Part shown: positions 37,161-49,394 of the stretch, in pieces
Position numbering within the stretch: the stretch's first letter is position 1
Layout: each line of letters begins with the position of its first letter
Assembly (NCBI GenBank): GCA_005019695.1
Contig: RXID01014364.1
Coordinates: forward strand, 1 to 64,000
Reading direction: 5' to 3'
Origin: Trichopus zeylanicus subsp. travancoricus
Taxonomy: Eukaryota > Streptophyta > Magnoliopsida > Dioscoreales > Dioscoreaceae
DNA length: 64,000 nt
Position numbers and translations under genes: made by a program
The notes under the pieces: model-generated
Told to the model about the DNA's origin: nothing
The model's input: the letters and a program-made list of their open reading frames with translations, nothing else
Database searches by the model: none

Positions 37161-39179
37161 CACCGAAGCTCAAGACTATCAGAAACACTCCAAGTTAATC
37201 TTGATAAGCTATTGGCAATGTCATCCAATGGAGTTATTGCCAACACTTAAAGATATTGAAAACACTTCAAAATTTTCTCATCATCTTTTATGTGCCATCG
37301 AATAGCGCTAGCAATATATGTCAAAGACCAAGTCATGACCCATCCAAGTCAAGATGTCACATGGTCCAACACATGAGAGTGGTCAGCAACACACATTAGA
37401 GCTTTTTTCTCATTCCTTTTCTTTTTTCCTTATTTATTTATCATTGTCATATCTCCCAATAATGCCATGATGAAATTCGTTGTAGGGTAAGGGCATGCCT
37501 TTGCTCAAATCATGTATCATTTCTTAAAATCAATTGAATACTTTCTTATTTTTTTCTCTTTTTTTGTGTCTGTATTTCATTAGTTAAGTTTCTTATTTTA
37601 GGAGATTTTTTATCATTATCAGGGTACTTAACAATAAGGGCTTATGCTTATTGGAAGTCAATGATCTCACAACACCTGATAGTGCACAGAAACTAAAACA
37701 AACTTTGATTTGTGTGTCGAGGCGCTGCCTCGGGTCTCTGCCACTTTCAGACTACCAAAACCAATTCCACAAATTCTAGTCACCTGGTGGGACTTGACTT
37801 CTCCTCCAAGTGTAGAAACTTAGCTAATATGATAGAGACAAGGTAGAATTATAAACTAAAGACTAATCAGTTGTGTTCTCCTTTATAGAAAAAAATATTA
37901 AATGGCATCAACGAAAAATATCTCCACCCTGAGGTACACCATTATCCTGGGGGCAGGATTGGCTGTGCATCTACCTCAATCAATGGTTGCCACTGGAGCA
38001 ACTAAAAGTTCAAATCAAGTTTAGAATCATTTTTGAGTTTGTACAATTCAAAAGGCACTTGCTATTATACTAATTGAAGTTGTTATTATGCAAGACAAAC
38101 CTATTTCTCACCTTCCATCAAGGGAAAAGAGGCCCAATATCATTATTCCAAATAAGAAGGGTCAATCTGATAAAGAGCTAGAAGTTATGTCTTAACTAGT
38201 AAGAATATCAATTTTTAGAGGCTCAAATCAAAACAAAGCTTAGCCTTTAATTGCCTTCACCCAACTCCTAATAGGGGGCAATAAAAAGTAAGTCTAGGCA
38301 TATGCATGAATGAAGAAAAACTCACCATGACTACCACAAGTAAAAGAAAAGTTGCTGAAATTTTGAACTGACTTGGGAAGCCTACCCCTTAAATGAAGTC
38401 AGTTATTACCATCTCTATCTCCAATTTCTTCTCTCCATTAAGAAATTTAGAAGAGGGTAGAAATAAATCACAGGTAGCATAATCTTACTTTAAGATTGTA
38501 AGAAAGGAGCAAATCACCAAACAAAACAATAGTAGCCAATATAAGGCTACAACCTAATACGGGGACTCACTAAAGGAGACCACCCACAATGTTAGAGTTA
38601 TTTCTCATCATGGCTCTAGGATGGACTCCGAGTTTGCACCCCAATCAGCCGAATGCCAAAAGAAGGCTACGTAAATAAGGCTTATTGATGAAGAAATTCA
38701 AGAGTAAATGGCTCTTATGAGTCATTCCTTGCTACCATGTTAAAAAGAAGGTGTGGCGATCCACTTTATGAGTAGACTCTTGAATAAGCTAACCTGACTG
38801 ATGGGGGAAGTTAGTCTCAACCCGAAACCTAGACCTATCTCTCAAGATATAAAATATAATATTCTGATAGAAGCTTTGGTTATAACTAAAAGTTTTAATC
38901 AAAAAGTGACCATAAAAGCACTGCAAGAGTAGCTCAGATAGTAAGGAAAAGAGAAAGATGAAGCTCAAAAGAAGGTCATGGAGTTGATCAAAATGATGCT
39001 ACAAATGAGCCAAAAGCTTGATAAGTTGGAACGATCTCAACAATCATCCTCAAGCAGCAAATGCAGCAAAGAGTCCATCTCTTATAGATGAGATCCATAA
39101 AAATATAGGTCCTTCATAAGTGTCTCCTCTACTATTAAAAGATACCCAATCCTAGATTTTAGAGATCTCTAATAATATG

Positions 39180-39930
39180 GAACTAACAGCACATATATAA
39201 TAGTAGGTGCAACAAATGGTGGTTGCATAGTTAAGATAAAAAAGTGAGACAAATAGGATAAATGATGTGGATAAATCATACCCTATTCATCACAACTGGC
39301 TGCCATATCCCAGAGGGTATACAGAGCCTAGTTTCAAACAGTTGAATAGCATGAGCAACCGTGAATAACATATAGCTCACTTTGTGACTTTTGTGGAGAC
39401 ACAATGAATAATCTTTTATTGTTACTTCACCAATTTTTAGTAAGCTTGATGGGATTCGAGTGGTATGGCAATTTGCAACTAGAATTCATATAAACTTGGG
39501 CACAAATGAAAGAGGCTTTCCAAATTAGGTTTGAAAGAGTCAGTGACAAATTGATCATTACAAATCTCATATCAACATCAAAGCACAACAATGAATTAAA
39601 CATAGACTATATCACACGATGGAAGAACCAAATGTGAACAATCTATGAGCTAATTTGAGGTGGTAAATCTAGTTCTTAGTAATATAAGGGGAGAGTGGAT
39701 GGTACTCTACTTAAGCACTCTTTTATCCATACCTTCTTAGACCTCATTATGCAAGTCAAGAAGTTGGAAAGGATTAGTCCATCAGTCTTACCTAGCTTAC
39801 AAAATTTCAAACTAAAAAAGGATAAGATGAAACATGGAGAACCTTTCAGAAATGTAAGGGTGGCATTCACAGCAACTGAGTAAAGAAACCTCTGAAACTC
39901 ACTATGAACAAGGGCAATGCTCAGAAACCA
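39180..39930 (+). pseudogene. Gag pseudogene of internal region 2
   Basis: The frame near 39400 reads NNLLLLLHQFLVSLMGFEWY then GNLQLEFI, with a stop. The frame at 39695-39883 reads SFIHTFLDLIMQVKKLERIS and KLKKDKMKHGEPFRNVRVAF. Homologous to the gag remnants at 777-1560 and 30680-31235. Broken by several stops. Confidence 0.6.
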
Positions 39931-40145
39931 CTAATTCTTGGAGGAAATGCGAAAGTGAAATGACCCAATGATTTTCAAATAAAACCTTAGAAAGAAATAT
40001 TCTTTCAAAGGAGAGAGTGTAGGTAAAATTTTTCAGGATGCTCTAAAATTTGGCCTTCAACTATTAGAATACAGAAGGTCAAATAAGACTAACAAAACAA
40101 ATCACCCAAGCTACTATCCTTACCATAGAATATTGGGTCATACCA

Positions 40146-40460
40146 TTGAAGACTGCTTTATATTCAAAGATGGGTCAAAAAGCAATATCAAGAGGGCAAG
40201 CTAATCTCTCAAAGGTAACCTTATTTGAAATACCTACTAAACACATCAATCATATGATTGTATTTGAGGAACATGAACCACTGCCTGAGTTACTCTTCTC
40301 GAAGAAAGTACAACATACTCCCAAATAAGAACACTTATGGAATATCTATATTTCAAAAAAGGTTGAAAAAGCTAATAAATAGGATGACTAAAAATCCTCA
40401 AGAGTTTGGGATGTTGATGAAGAAGGCCCCATCAGAACAAACTATCTCACTTGCTTGAAG
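40146..40460 (+). pseudogene. Post-gag linker of internal region 2
   Basis: The frame from 40146 contains VTLFEIPTKHINHMIVFEEH and ELLFSKKVQHTPK, the same segment as minus 389-583. The frame at 40258-40458 overlaps it. No known domain. Confidence 0.4.
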
Positions 40461-40925
40461 CATCAAAAAGAAAAATAACAAAAGCAAGAAGAAGAAGCTG
40501 ATTCAACTAGATAAATATGACGTCAAGAAATTAGCCATCTAGGAATGTATCGACTCTCTAGAGGAATATGTCTAATGAGAAAGAAACCAAGTAACTTTCA
40601 AGGAGTTTCTCCCTGATAAACTCAGAATTTTGCTCAAAAGCCCTAACACTAGAAACCCAAAGGATGAACTTACAGTACCAACATGTGCTATCACTTTATA
40701 GTTAGACATCTATAATCAAGACAGCCATCAAAGTTGTCCCATCATTTTAGTAATGATGAAATTTAGGATGCAAGGAAAAAAGAAGTGAATAGATTTATTG
40801 GAGATGATATTGATGAAATGAAAGATTCTATGGGTTCCCCCGAGGGTTGCTCCCGAGATGACTATCTTAGAGAGTGGTTCGCCTATAAATATGATTATAG
40901 TATGCTCAAACTATAGTTAGAAAAT

Positions 40926-41153
40926 GTGAAAGAACTAGCTACAACTAACATGAAGTTTGTCAAGGAACAAATGCAAATTCTGAACAGGCACATCCAAGCT
41001 ACGACTATCCATATAAAAAGTACGTCAAATATAACTATTATGCTTTGCAAGAAAGTCGAGAAGATAGAGAAAGTGTTAGCAGAGAAGGCAAAGCCACTTG
41101 GGAATCACTTAACAAACCTACTTGGGATCAAAGTGATCCCTCGTGCCACCTGA
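40926..41153 (+). pseudogene. Short ORF between gag and protease
   Basis: 75 residues, heptad-like and rich in K, E, I and L (FVKEQMQILNRHIQATTIHI, then CKKVEKIEKVLAEKA), which could form a coiled coil. Its position suggests it is part of the gag-pro polyprotein linker. No family recognised. Confidence 0.3.
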
Positions 41154-42181
41154 TCTAGAGATAGGTCAAAAAAGCTAGGTGTTTTTGAAGAGAATTATTT
41201 GAGCATATGACCTCTTGTTACATGGTGACTCATACACCTAGGTGAGCACTAATGAGCAATTATCCTAGCCTTCATCAGGTGATCTAGCAACAAAAGCTCA
41301 ACCTGCTAGATTTGGTGAGGTCCCAGTTTTAGAACCCATGGAAGGATGCATGTTACCAACTTTAGAGGAATTTTGCATACAAAGCATAGATAATAAATAT
41401 GACTCTATATTTGAGTCAGAATAACTTTATAACCACTTTGGGAGGCTCTACACAAGCAAGCACCAAAGGAAGAAGTAGGCATTCTAGGGAAGGAAGAAGC
41501 AAGCATTTTAGGAGAGGATAAAATAGGCTAATGCTAAAGATTATTTTGCTCCCACATCAATTTAATTTGAACATTTATGGAAGAAATATCCTAAATACAA
41601 AGTCCTGAAGAAAGTCATGCCAGTAAACAAAATAAAAGAGTTCATCCAAAAGAGTCTCTGAAGATCTCTCTACAACAAAACCCTACATGCCTAATTCTAA
41701 TATTGATTGGGGTGATTATCAGTCAATGACATTCACCAAAGGCATTCAGGGAATGATCAACTAGGGGTAAAGGTTCACTACCTTCTATCACATGATTGGC
41801 CTTAGTAGTGATTCCAAAGATGAACCTTATTAGTCTTACGACACCAGATTTCAACAAAGGAGAACAAACCAAGTATAACTCTGAGGTGGAAAAGTGCTAC
41901 ATTTGAGACAAACTCTAATGCCTAGAGATAAGAACATCCTCAAGGACAAGAAAAAAGGAAATTCTGATAAATGAGGATATCAAGCCTTCATAAGTTAAAC
42001 CTACACTCAAAAAGGTGGAATACAACATAACTACCCACCTTAAGAAGATCCTTGCTATGCTGAGTGTGTTTGATGACCTGATGATGTCATAAGAACTCAG
42101 GGATACGTTGGTGTATATCTTATAGAATCCAGCTAACTACTAAGTATATTTTGCTAAAGAGAAGATGAAGTCTTTGCATAC

Positions 42182-42532
42182 ATGTCAACTCCTATCATTA
42201 CTTTCACAAATGATGACCTACTACCTAGAATAATAGATCATAATAGGATGTTGTATGTCATAGAGGATAGTAATGGGATCAAGGTCAATTGCATCCTAAT
42301 TGACCTAGGTTCCTCAGTCAATTTGATGACTCTTTGGACTTTAAGAGTTCTAACTCTGGATGTGTGCCACCTGTCATCCGAGATTATAGTCATCCAAGGG
42401 TATAATCAAAACAACCAAAGGGCTCTAAGAGACATAACCATCCCTCTAAAAGTAGATGAGTTGATGACAGACACCAAGTCCTATATGATTGATACCGACG
42501 CATCTTACAAAACATTACTAGGGAAGCCATGA
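42182..42532 (+). pseudogene. Retropepsin-like aspartic protease of the gypsy element
   Basis: 116 residues. FTNDDLLPRIIDHNRMLYV leads to the active-site strand CILIDLGSSVNLM. Family members usually have D-[GT]-G-S; here the Gly after Asp is Leu, so activity is doubtful. VIQGYNQNNQRALRDI and the C-terminal SYKTLLGKP strand follow, typical of the retropepsin domain in Tat/Ogre-lineage plant gypsy polyproteins. The enzyme would process gag-pol. It is isolated: flanking frames are broken and no polymerase follows. Confidence 0.7.
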
Positions 42533-44145
42533 CTACATGAAAATAAGTTAATGCCATCAGCCCTATATCAATGCCTCAAATTCTTCAAGAATGATGAAGA
42601 ACATTGAATTCATAGAGATGTATATCCTTTTAATGTTCATGAGGTGCATTATGATGATGTGAAATAGTATCACAGATATCATGCTGATAGAGGGTCTACT
42701 TCTATTCGTCAAGTAAATTAGAAAATTGCTAGCCTAATCATCACTCCTCCTCATCTGAGAAGTGATATTGACTCAGACTCCTTAGATAAAGAAATTTCTC
42801 AAATTTTCCTAGGCGATTACACCTCTAATGAGGATGACAATATGGATCAAATAAAAAATACTCTCCTTATTACTAACATTTCACAAGACTTATTTAAGCC
42901 GTTAGGTGAGCTAGGCATCAATATCGTGAAAGAATTAACAACTTTTTATATTCCTCTATGACATAAAAGAGAAAAGGAGATACCATTCTATAAGATAATC
43001 CCTTGTGCCCCAAGCATATATGAAATTCCAGGGACTAAAGATCCAACAGGCGATGATGACCATCAATCGATAGTCATGACTAAATATTTTTTGGATTAAT
43101 TTCATCAAATAATCAAGAAGTCTAGTAGTTTGCCCACTCCAAGTAATTTAGAAAGACTGGCAGCACTCTGACAAGTGGGAAGGATCATTCTTAAGAAGGA
43201 GAAAGCCTATTTAATATATGAGACACTAAGGTTTCTAAAGATTCTCATTACCCAAAATGTCTGATGGGTTCTAGCATGAAGGACTCACCTTCCCAATCAC
43301 CACATGGCATCCCTTCTTTAGAAAAATAAGCAAAAGGATGGTAATTGTCAAACCACACTCATTTTTTATGCTCCTGGGATTGGGATGCCATAACTGCTTC
43401 GACTTCAATCCCTAAGATAGGAAGCAAGTGACGTAGGGCTAAACTATTTTCCTTCCTATCTATGACTCTCTAATTATAAGAGGCTCCATAATGACTTTTA
43501 AAAAGAAAAAGAGAGGGAAAATAAAGATAAACAAGTAAAAGAAGAAAAGGAAAATTATCACAAGTTTGATAAAAAAAAAAGGTGGAGAATGTCACTTGTC
43601 AGACACTTGTAAAAATAACAAAGAAGATCAAGAACTCACTATGGTTCGCATCCACTCCTCTCACCAAGGAAACTCACGAAGTGGATATGAAGGGGCACTT
43701 TATTTAGGTAGTTTTTATAACCTAACCCCAACTTCATATTAGAATTGAATTTTTAACTTGATTTAGGATAATTAAGGCCAACTTGGAATAGAAAAGGATT
43801 GAAAAATTGGGCCCAGAACCTAAAATGAGTCATAATTAGACACCTATTTTTCAAATGACCATTCAATTCAGTCTGACTATGCAAACCCCTACATGCAGTT
43901 GGATGTCCGGTACTATCCAACTGCACAAATTCCTGCTATGAGTTGACGTCCATTTTAGACTTAATTTGCAGAAACATAAACAAATTCTCTTCAAATATCT
44001 AAAAGAATTAACTTGATTTTTCAACAAGAAAGGTGTAATCTCGGAATATTTCAATCTAAGATTCAAATATGAGGTTTATGCTAAAAATATATCCAATCTT
44101 CGAATCAAATCAATTAATCACTAAAATTAGAGATTCTCTTAATTC

Positions 44146-44153
44146 TATATAAA
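44146..44153 (+). promoter_or_regulatory. TATA box of gypsy LTR 3
   Basis: TTCTATATAAAGAGGGTTAG, the best-preserved TATA box of the four LTRs. Confidence 0.5.
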
Positions 44154-44449
44154 GAGGGTTAGGGCCCATGAATTTAAGAAATTTTACACTTAATTCTTGG
44201 GGAGATCCTACATGAATCAAAGGTGAATTCGGTGCCAATTCTTGAGGGAGTTCCAAAGGAGTTAAAGGAGGAGATCGTGCCATGAAGGAGACCAAGGAGA
44301 TGTCATCAAGACTAAGAGATGTAAGGTTTCCTTCCCCTACTCCTCCACACTTGTTGCTCTCCCAAGAGATGGCATTTTTCTATCCATATGCGGACAATTG
44401 AATCCAAGAGGATCCGATGTTCAAACCCTACTAGACACCTTTTTTGCAC

Positions 44450-44665
44450 CAACAATACTACAGCTACCCACAGTCCCCTTCCTATGACAAGGGATCACGA
44501 TATCGCAGCCACCCATGACCCTTTCATATGATGATAGATCTTCACCAACACCATGGCCTCCCATGACCCTTTGTATGATGGTGGACCTCTACTAATACGT
44601 GGCCACCTGTGGTCTAGGATGCTGATGAACTTTTGTTACTACTGTGATCACCTGCAGTCCCACTC
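44450..44665 (+). repeat. Minisatellite array A in LTR 3
   Basis: Blocks 'cgcagccacccatgaccctt' and 'tcatatgatgatagatcttc'. About four units. Confidence 0.65.
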
Positions 44666-44811
44666 ACCATCATAACATCATCTTGGGACTTCTCCATTAG
44701 AGTCTTAGAAGAAGGATTATCAACAAGAAGCTCTTGGATTGACAATAGACCAAGAAGAAGAATAAAGGCGCGAGAATCAAACCAAATAAAATACAAAAAA
44801 ATACGCTCATG

Positions 44812-45985
44812 AATGGTTTAGGGCTAGTATGCAATCTTGCTTGATAACCAATCTAACTTAGAGCTAGCATATGGTCTCACTTAAAAGTTAAATGATTTAG
44901 GATCAACCTCCAGCTTTGCTCAACAACCAATCCAACTTTGGGCTAGCTTAAGATCTTGCCTAAAAATCAAACAATTTAGGGTCAATCTATAGTCTCTCCT
45001 GACAATCAGTCTAACTTAGGGCCAGCTGCAATCTTACCCAAACATTAAATAGTTTAGAGCCAATCTGAGGTCTGTGGTCTTACCCTATAACTAGCCTGAT
45101 TTAGAGCCAACCTGCAGTCTTGCTCAAAAATTTAATGGTTTAGGGCCAAGTTGGGGTCTCATCTAACAATCAATCAAATTTAGGGCCAGTCTAAAATCTC
45201 ATTTAAAAGTCAAAATGATTTAAGGTCATCCTGTGGTCTTGTTTGACAACCAAATCAACTAGGGGCCAGCTTGTAATCTTATTTAAAAGTTAAAATAGTT
45301 TAGGGCTAGCTTGCAGTCTTATCCGAAAGTCAAAATAGTTTAGGACCAGTTGATAGTCTCATATGATAACCAAATCAACTAAGGATCAGTCTGCGGTCTA
45401 GCCTAATAACCAATCGACTAAGGGCCAGTTTGCGATCTCGCTCGAAAGTCAAAATGGTTTAAGGTTAGCATGCAGTCTCATCTAACAGTAAATCTACTAA
45501 GGACCAGCCTGTGACCTCACCCGAAATTCAAATCAACTTAGGGCCAGCTTGCAATCTCATCCAAAAGTCAAAACCATTTAGAGCAAGTCTATAATCTCAT
45601 TCAACAACCAATCTGACCTAGAGTTAGCCTACAGTCTTACTTAAAAGTCAAATAGTTTAAAGCCAACTTACACCAACTTACAATCTCATCCGATAACTAA
45701 ATCGACTTAGGTCAAGCCTGCGGTTTTGTCCGAAAATCAAAATGATTTAGAACTATTTTGTAGTCTCGTCCAATAATTAAATCAACTTAGGACCAGCCTG
45801 TAGTTTCACTTGAAAGTCAAAATGGTTAGGACTAGCCTACAGTCTTGTTCGAAAGTTAAAATAGTTTAGGACTAGCCTATGGTCATACCTAAAAGTCAAA
45901 GCAGTTTAAGGTCAGCCTGTGATTTTGCCCGAAGGTTAAAATGATTTAGGATCAGCCTACGGTCTCTCTTGAAGCCAATTTGAAC
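44812..45985 (+). repeat. Minisatellite array B in LTR 3
   Basis: About 29 half-units of the 39-40 bp family. The alternation of half types is partly lost in 45240-45360 and 45830-45960, where the 'aaagtcaaaat' half is repeated. Confidence 0.85.
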
Positions 45986-46819
45986 TTATGGCTAGCTTGC
46001 AGGCTTGACATAATATCATTATAATAACTCGAGGACTCTCTAACAAAATCAATTAACATGAATCGATTAAATGAAGTGACTCAATCACATTGAACTCAAC
46101 TGGAGGAAATAAAAAAAATTATGTTGGCTCAAATGAATCACTGAACGGATCTAAATTAATCAAATAATATGGGCTAAGACTCAAATTAAATTGGATCCAA
46201 AATCCAAATTGAGTTAATCTAAACCAAATTAGTCAGGACTCAGACCCAAAAAGAACCCATCAAGAACCTATCAAGGATCAAATCTAAGGTTGATTAAAGG
46301 TCCAATAAGAACCCGCCAAGGGCTTGGACAAATCTATTAACAAATGATAAGGATCTAACATAAAGTCAATCTTGATCTGAATCGAATAAAATCATACTCG
46401 AGTCAAAATCGAGTTTTGAACATTGAATTGAATTAAATCAAATTTGAATTGAAGTTGAGTCCTGAATATTAAATTGAATTATATCAAACTTGATTTGGAT
46501 TAAGTTTTGAACATGAATTGAATTAATTTAGATTTGAATCTAAATTAAGTTTTGAACATTAAACAGAATCTAAACCAAACTCAAACTTGAGCTACATTAG
46601 TCTAAATGGAACTGAACATGGCCAACTGAGTCCCACTAGGTGTGCTAAATCTTTGACAATACTCCATGATTATGAACAATAAGTGATATTATCATTTTGA
46701 CTCAAATAAGAGCTAGTTTAAATAAAACTAAATTGGGTTAAACTGCATCCCATTGGATGTGCCATAAAAGTCCTAGTAGCACTCTAAGGCTATATCCAAC
46801 TCTACAAGTAGTGGGTAAT

Positions 46820-47580
46820 GCTACTAATAAAGTTATTATCTATATCTCATTGGCTATGTAAACACATTAAAACTAAAGAAGTTATCACTGATGGCTCATT
46901 GGCCAAAAAAATACTTCAAAATTAAAGAAGTTATCACCAATGCCTCATCGTTTGTGCAGATACTTCAAACTTATAAAGTTATCGCTTATATCTTATTGAC
47001 TATAAAAATACTTCAAACTCATAAATTTATCGCTTATACCTCGTTAGTTATAGAAACACTTCAAACCCATGAAGTTTCGCTTATACCTCATTGGCTATAT
47101 AAATACTTCAAAACTTATGAAATTATTGTTTACATCTCATTGATTATAAAAATACTTCAAACCTATGAAGGTATCGCTTACGCCTTATTGGCTATAGAAA
47201 TACTTCAAATCTATAAAGTTATTATTTACATCTCATTAGTTATGGAAACACTTCAAAACTCATGAAGTTATTGCCTACACTTCATTGGTTATGGAAGTCC
47301 TTTAAATTCATGAAATTATTGCTTATGCTTCATTGGCTGTGAAAACACTTTAAAATCTACAAAGTCATACCAATGCCTCATTGTCTATGGAAACACTCCA
47401 AAATCTATGAAATTATTGACTATGCCTCATTGGCTACGAAAATACTTCAAAATCAACGAAGTTACCACCTATGCCTCATTGACTAATAAAAACACTTCAA
47501 ACCTCAGAGTTATTATCAATGCCTTATTAGCTAACGAAAATACTTCAACCAAAAGAAGTTATTGTCAATGCTTGGACTAT
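46820..47580 (+). repeat. Minisatellite array C in LTR 3
   Basis: About 16 units. One frame stays open for 124 residues (46891-47265), reading a 15-16 residue repeat such as THEFIAYTSLVIETLQ-like words. Repeat translation, not a gene in my view. Confidence 0.85.
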
Positions 47581-48048
47581 TGGAAATACTCCATCATTCT
47601 CCTTTCATATCCCATCAGATGATGCTATCAAGATTTGCTAAAGACCAAGTCCAGACCCATTCAAGTCAAGACAGTATGTGGTCTAGCGCATTGGAGTGGG
47701 ATAGTAACATACATCTAAACTTCTTTTTCATTCTTTCTTCCTCTTTACTTCTTTCATATTTCTCATTGTAAAGTGAGGGTATACCCTTACTTAAGTCATG
47801 TATCATTTTTTAAAATCAATTGTATGCTTTTCTTTCTTTTTGTGTCTCTATTTTATTAACTAGGTTTCTTAGTTTAAGAGATTTTTGACAATTATTGAGG
47901 TATGTAACAACAAGAGCTTGTGCTTATTAGAAGTTAATGTTTCCATAATAATTGATAGCATACTCAAATTAAAATACACTTTGATTTGTGTATTGAGGTC
48001 GCTCCCTGGGGTCTTCGCCACTTTCATACAATCAAAATTAATCTCACA

Positions 48049-48635
48049 ATTAAATATGTAAGTAACATGAAATATTATCTATCATGACAACCATCATATT
48101 ATGTGAAACATGACTCAAAAATTCTATAAGCAACAATGAAACACCATATAACAATATATTAAAGAACAAAATTTTGAGTTCTCATTGTGTCCATCAACAC
48201 CAAATTAATTTTCTTCTCAAAATATGAATTCATAAAAGAAATAATTTTAAAACATGAAAAGAAGAAGACGAAATTACCTCTAGGTGATGTGCAAGAATCT
48301 AGATTGAGATGAGGTCAAAGGTGGAGGCTGATTTGGCAGAGATTGTGCTTGGGCCAGTAGAGGTGGAGGTTCGTGTAGGGAGGCGATATGAGAGAGAAGA
48401 TCATGATAGATTAGAAGTGAGAGAAAGTGTCATTATATCTTTTGCCCTTAAATCTCACTTTGGGCCAATTTATCCAAAAGTGAGTCTTAGTTAATTTTCA
48501 CTTCTATTTTGAAAGTGAGTAAAAGTCGCTTCTCACTTTCAAAAGTCACTTCTAGATAATCAAATATCAAAAGTAGATAAAAAGTGAATTTACTTTCAAC
48601 CACTTCTCCCAACTTCTTGCCAACTAAATTATCCC
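48049..48635. mobile_element. Right arm of the split Harbinger transposon
   Basis: AT-rich DNA, then a GA-rich leader (gtggaggctgatttggcaga), then the subterminal repeat zone with several 'aagtgagaagtgactttt' words, and finally the terminal inverted repeat ending at 48635. The subterminal words mirror those at 21000-21180 on the left arm. Confidence 0.65.
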
Positions 48636-49369
48636 TTAGTTGAGCTCATGTTGCCTAATTTTACTTTTGGGTTATGGATCTGAGCAATGAGGTCAATCTC
48701 TCCTCTTTGAAAGATGCGGTGGATCTCACATATCTGTAGAAGCCAATATCGCCATGGATCATCATCGGGGTATGAACTCATCTGGAATAAGGTACTTCAC
48801 GATCACCAACGATGGATTTAGGCTCCAGTGGTTACATATATTAGCCTGAACTTCTTTTTAATTTACAAAGTAAAATTGATTATGTGGCCTTCTCCATGAT
48901 ATCAAGCTATTGCTACGATGTTATTGCTATAATGGGTTTAGGCTCTTGTGATTACATATGTCAATCCGAGTTTTTTTCCCAATTTGCAAACATAGTAAAA
49001 TTGATAATGTGACCCTTTTCGCGATATTGAGCTACTATTATGATATTATCCATTAGAGAAACTTGGAAAATTGATTGTTAAGAAGTGACAAAGTTGGAGG
49101 GGGTTGTCGATTGCTCTCATGCTTTTTGCAAGTGGTCAGAAAGGCTACAGGTTGACAAAGGCCTAAGATAGTAGTAGCTGCAAGTAGTGTAGTGGTGGAG
49201 ACAATCAAAGAGAACTCCTAGTAAGGAAGAGGAGATTAGGAAGATGGATTTGTGATGGAACGGTGGTTTTCTACATGTATATCTTGGATCTAACATTAAT
49301 GGACGCAAGAGGTGCTCAAGAATGAAAAAAAAGAAGGCAGGTTTTTTCCTACTTCTTCTTCCCCTCGTA

Positions 49370-49394
49370 CCATTGTTGCATGATGCAACAATGG
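49370..49394. repeat. Perfect 25-base palindrome
   Basis: Twelve-base arms ccattgttgcat and atgcaacaatgg surround a single G. There is no terminator context (plant DNA) and no target duplication seen. Confidence 0.6.

Larger units (their letters stand above)
31250..37771 (+). mobile_element. Gypsy giant LTR 2 (inner), with a nested TIR element
   Basis: About 6.5 kb including a 909-bp insertion, so about 5.6 kb of LTR. It begins at the word tatttaagtagtttttacaa, found also at the start of the 43690 LTR, and ends TTCCACA at 37771. The TATA box is at 32868. The order A, B, C of minisatellites is kept, but array C is more than twice as long as in LTRs 1 and 3. A U3 segment starting '(g)gcaagtaggatc' occurs twice (about 31328 and 32503), on either side of the nested element. 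The segment after the TATA differs from LTRs 1 and 3, so it is a separate subfamily or an independent insertion. Confidence 0.65.
37772..43690 (+). mobile_element. Gypsy internal region 2 (leader, gag, linker, protease remnants; no polymerase seen)
   Basis: Begins with aattctagtcacctggtggg, then acttgac, the shared leader start, with non-coding leader to about 39180. Gag (39180-39930), post-gag linker (40146-40460), an ORF of unknown role (40926-41153) and a retropepsin (42182-42532) follow. After the protease I find only short broken frames and no reverse transcriptase, RNase H or integrase motif before the purine-rich tract and LTR 3. It is thus a non-autonomous or internally deleted derivative. 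Confidence 0.65.
43691..48048 (+). mobile_element. Gypsy giant LTR 3 (outer right)
   Basis: About 4.4 kb. Preceded by a purine-rich stretch (aaaaaaaaaaggtggagaat at about 43570-43590, and gaaggggcac just before 43690); either could be the polypurine tract, so the start may be 100 bases further left. TATA at 44146, array A (44450-44665), B (44812-45985), C (46820-47580), U5 tail ending TCTCACA at 48048, immediately followed by Harbinger right-arm sequence. It pairs with LTR 1 by shared unique segments. Confidence 0.7.
20966..48635 (-). mobile_element. PIF/Harbinger-type DNA transposon, split by nested retrotransposons
   Basis: The left terminus (gggctgtttggttggcagga, then agttgagagaag, from 20967) matches the reverse complement of the right terminus (gggataatttagttggcaag, then aagttgggagaag, ending at 48635) across at least 30 bases. 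Each end is flanked by TTA (20963-20965 and 48636-48638), the usual Harbinger target; the left end has one extra T. The left arm holds broken SANT and DDE transposase genes on the minus strand. The right arm (48049-48635) has a purine-rich leader and a direct continuation of the subterminal 'aagtgacttctcacttt' words. About 23 kb between the arms is later gypsy insertion. Without it the element would be about 4.5-5 kb, normal for the family. Confidence 0.7.
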
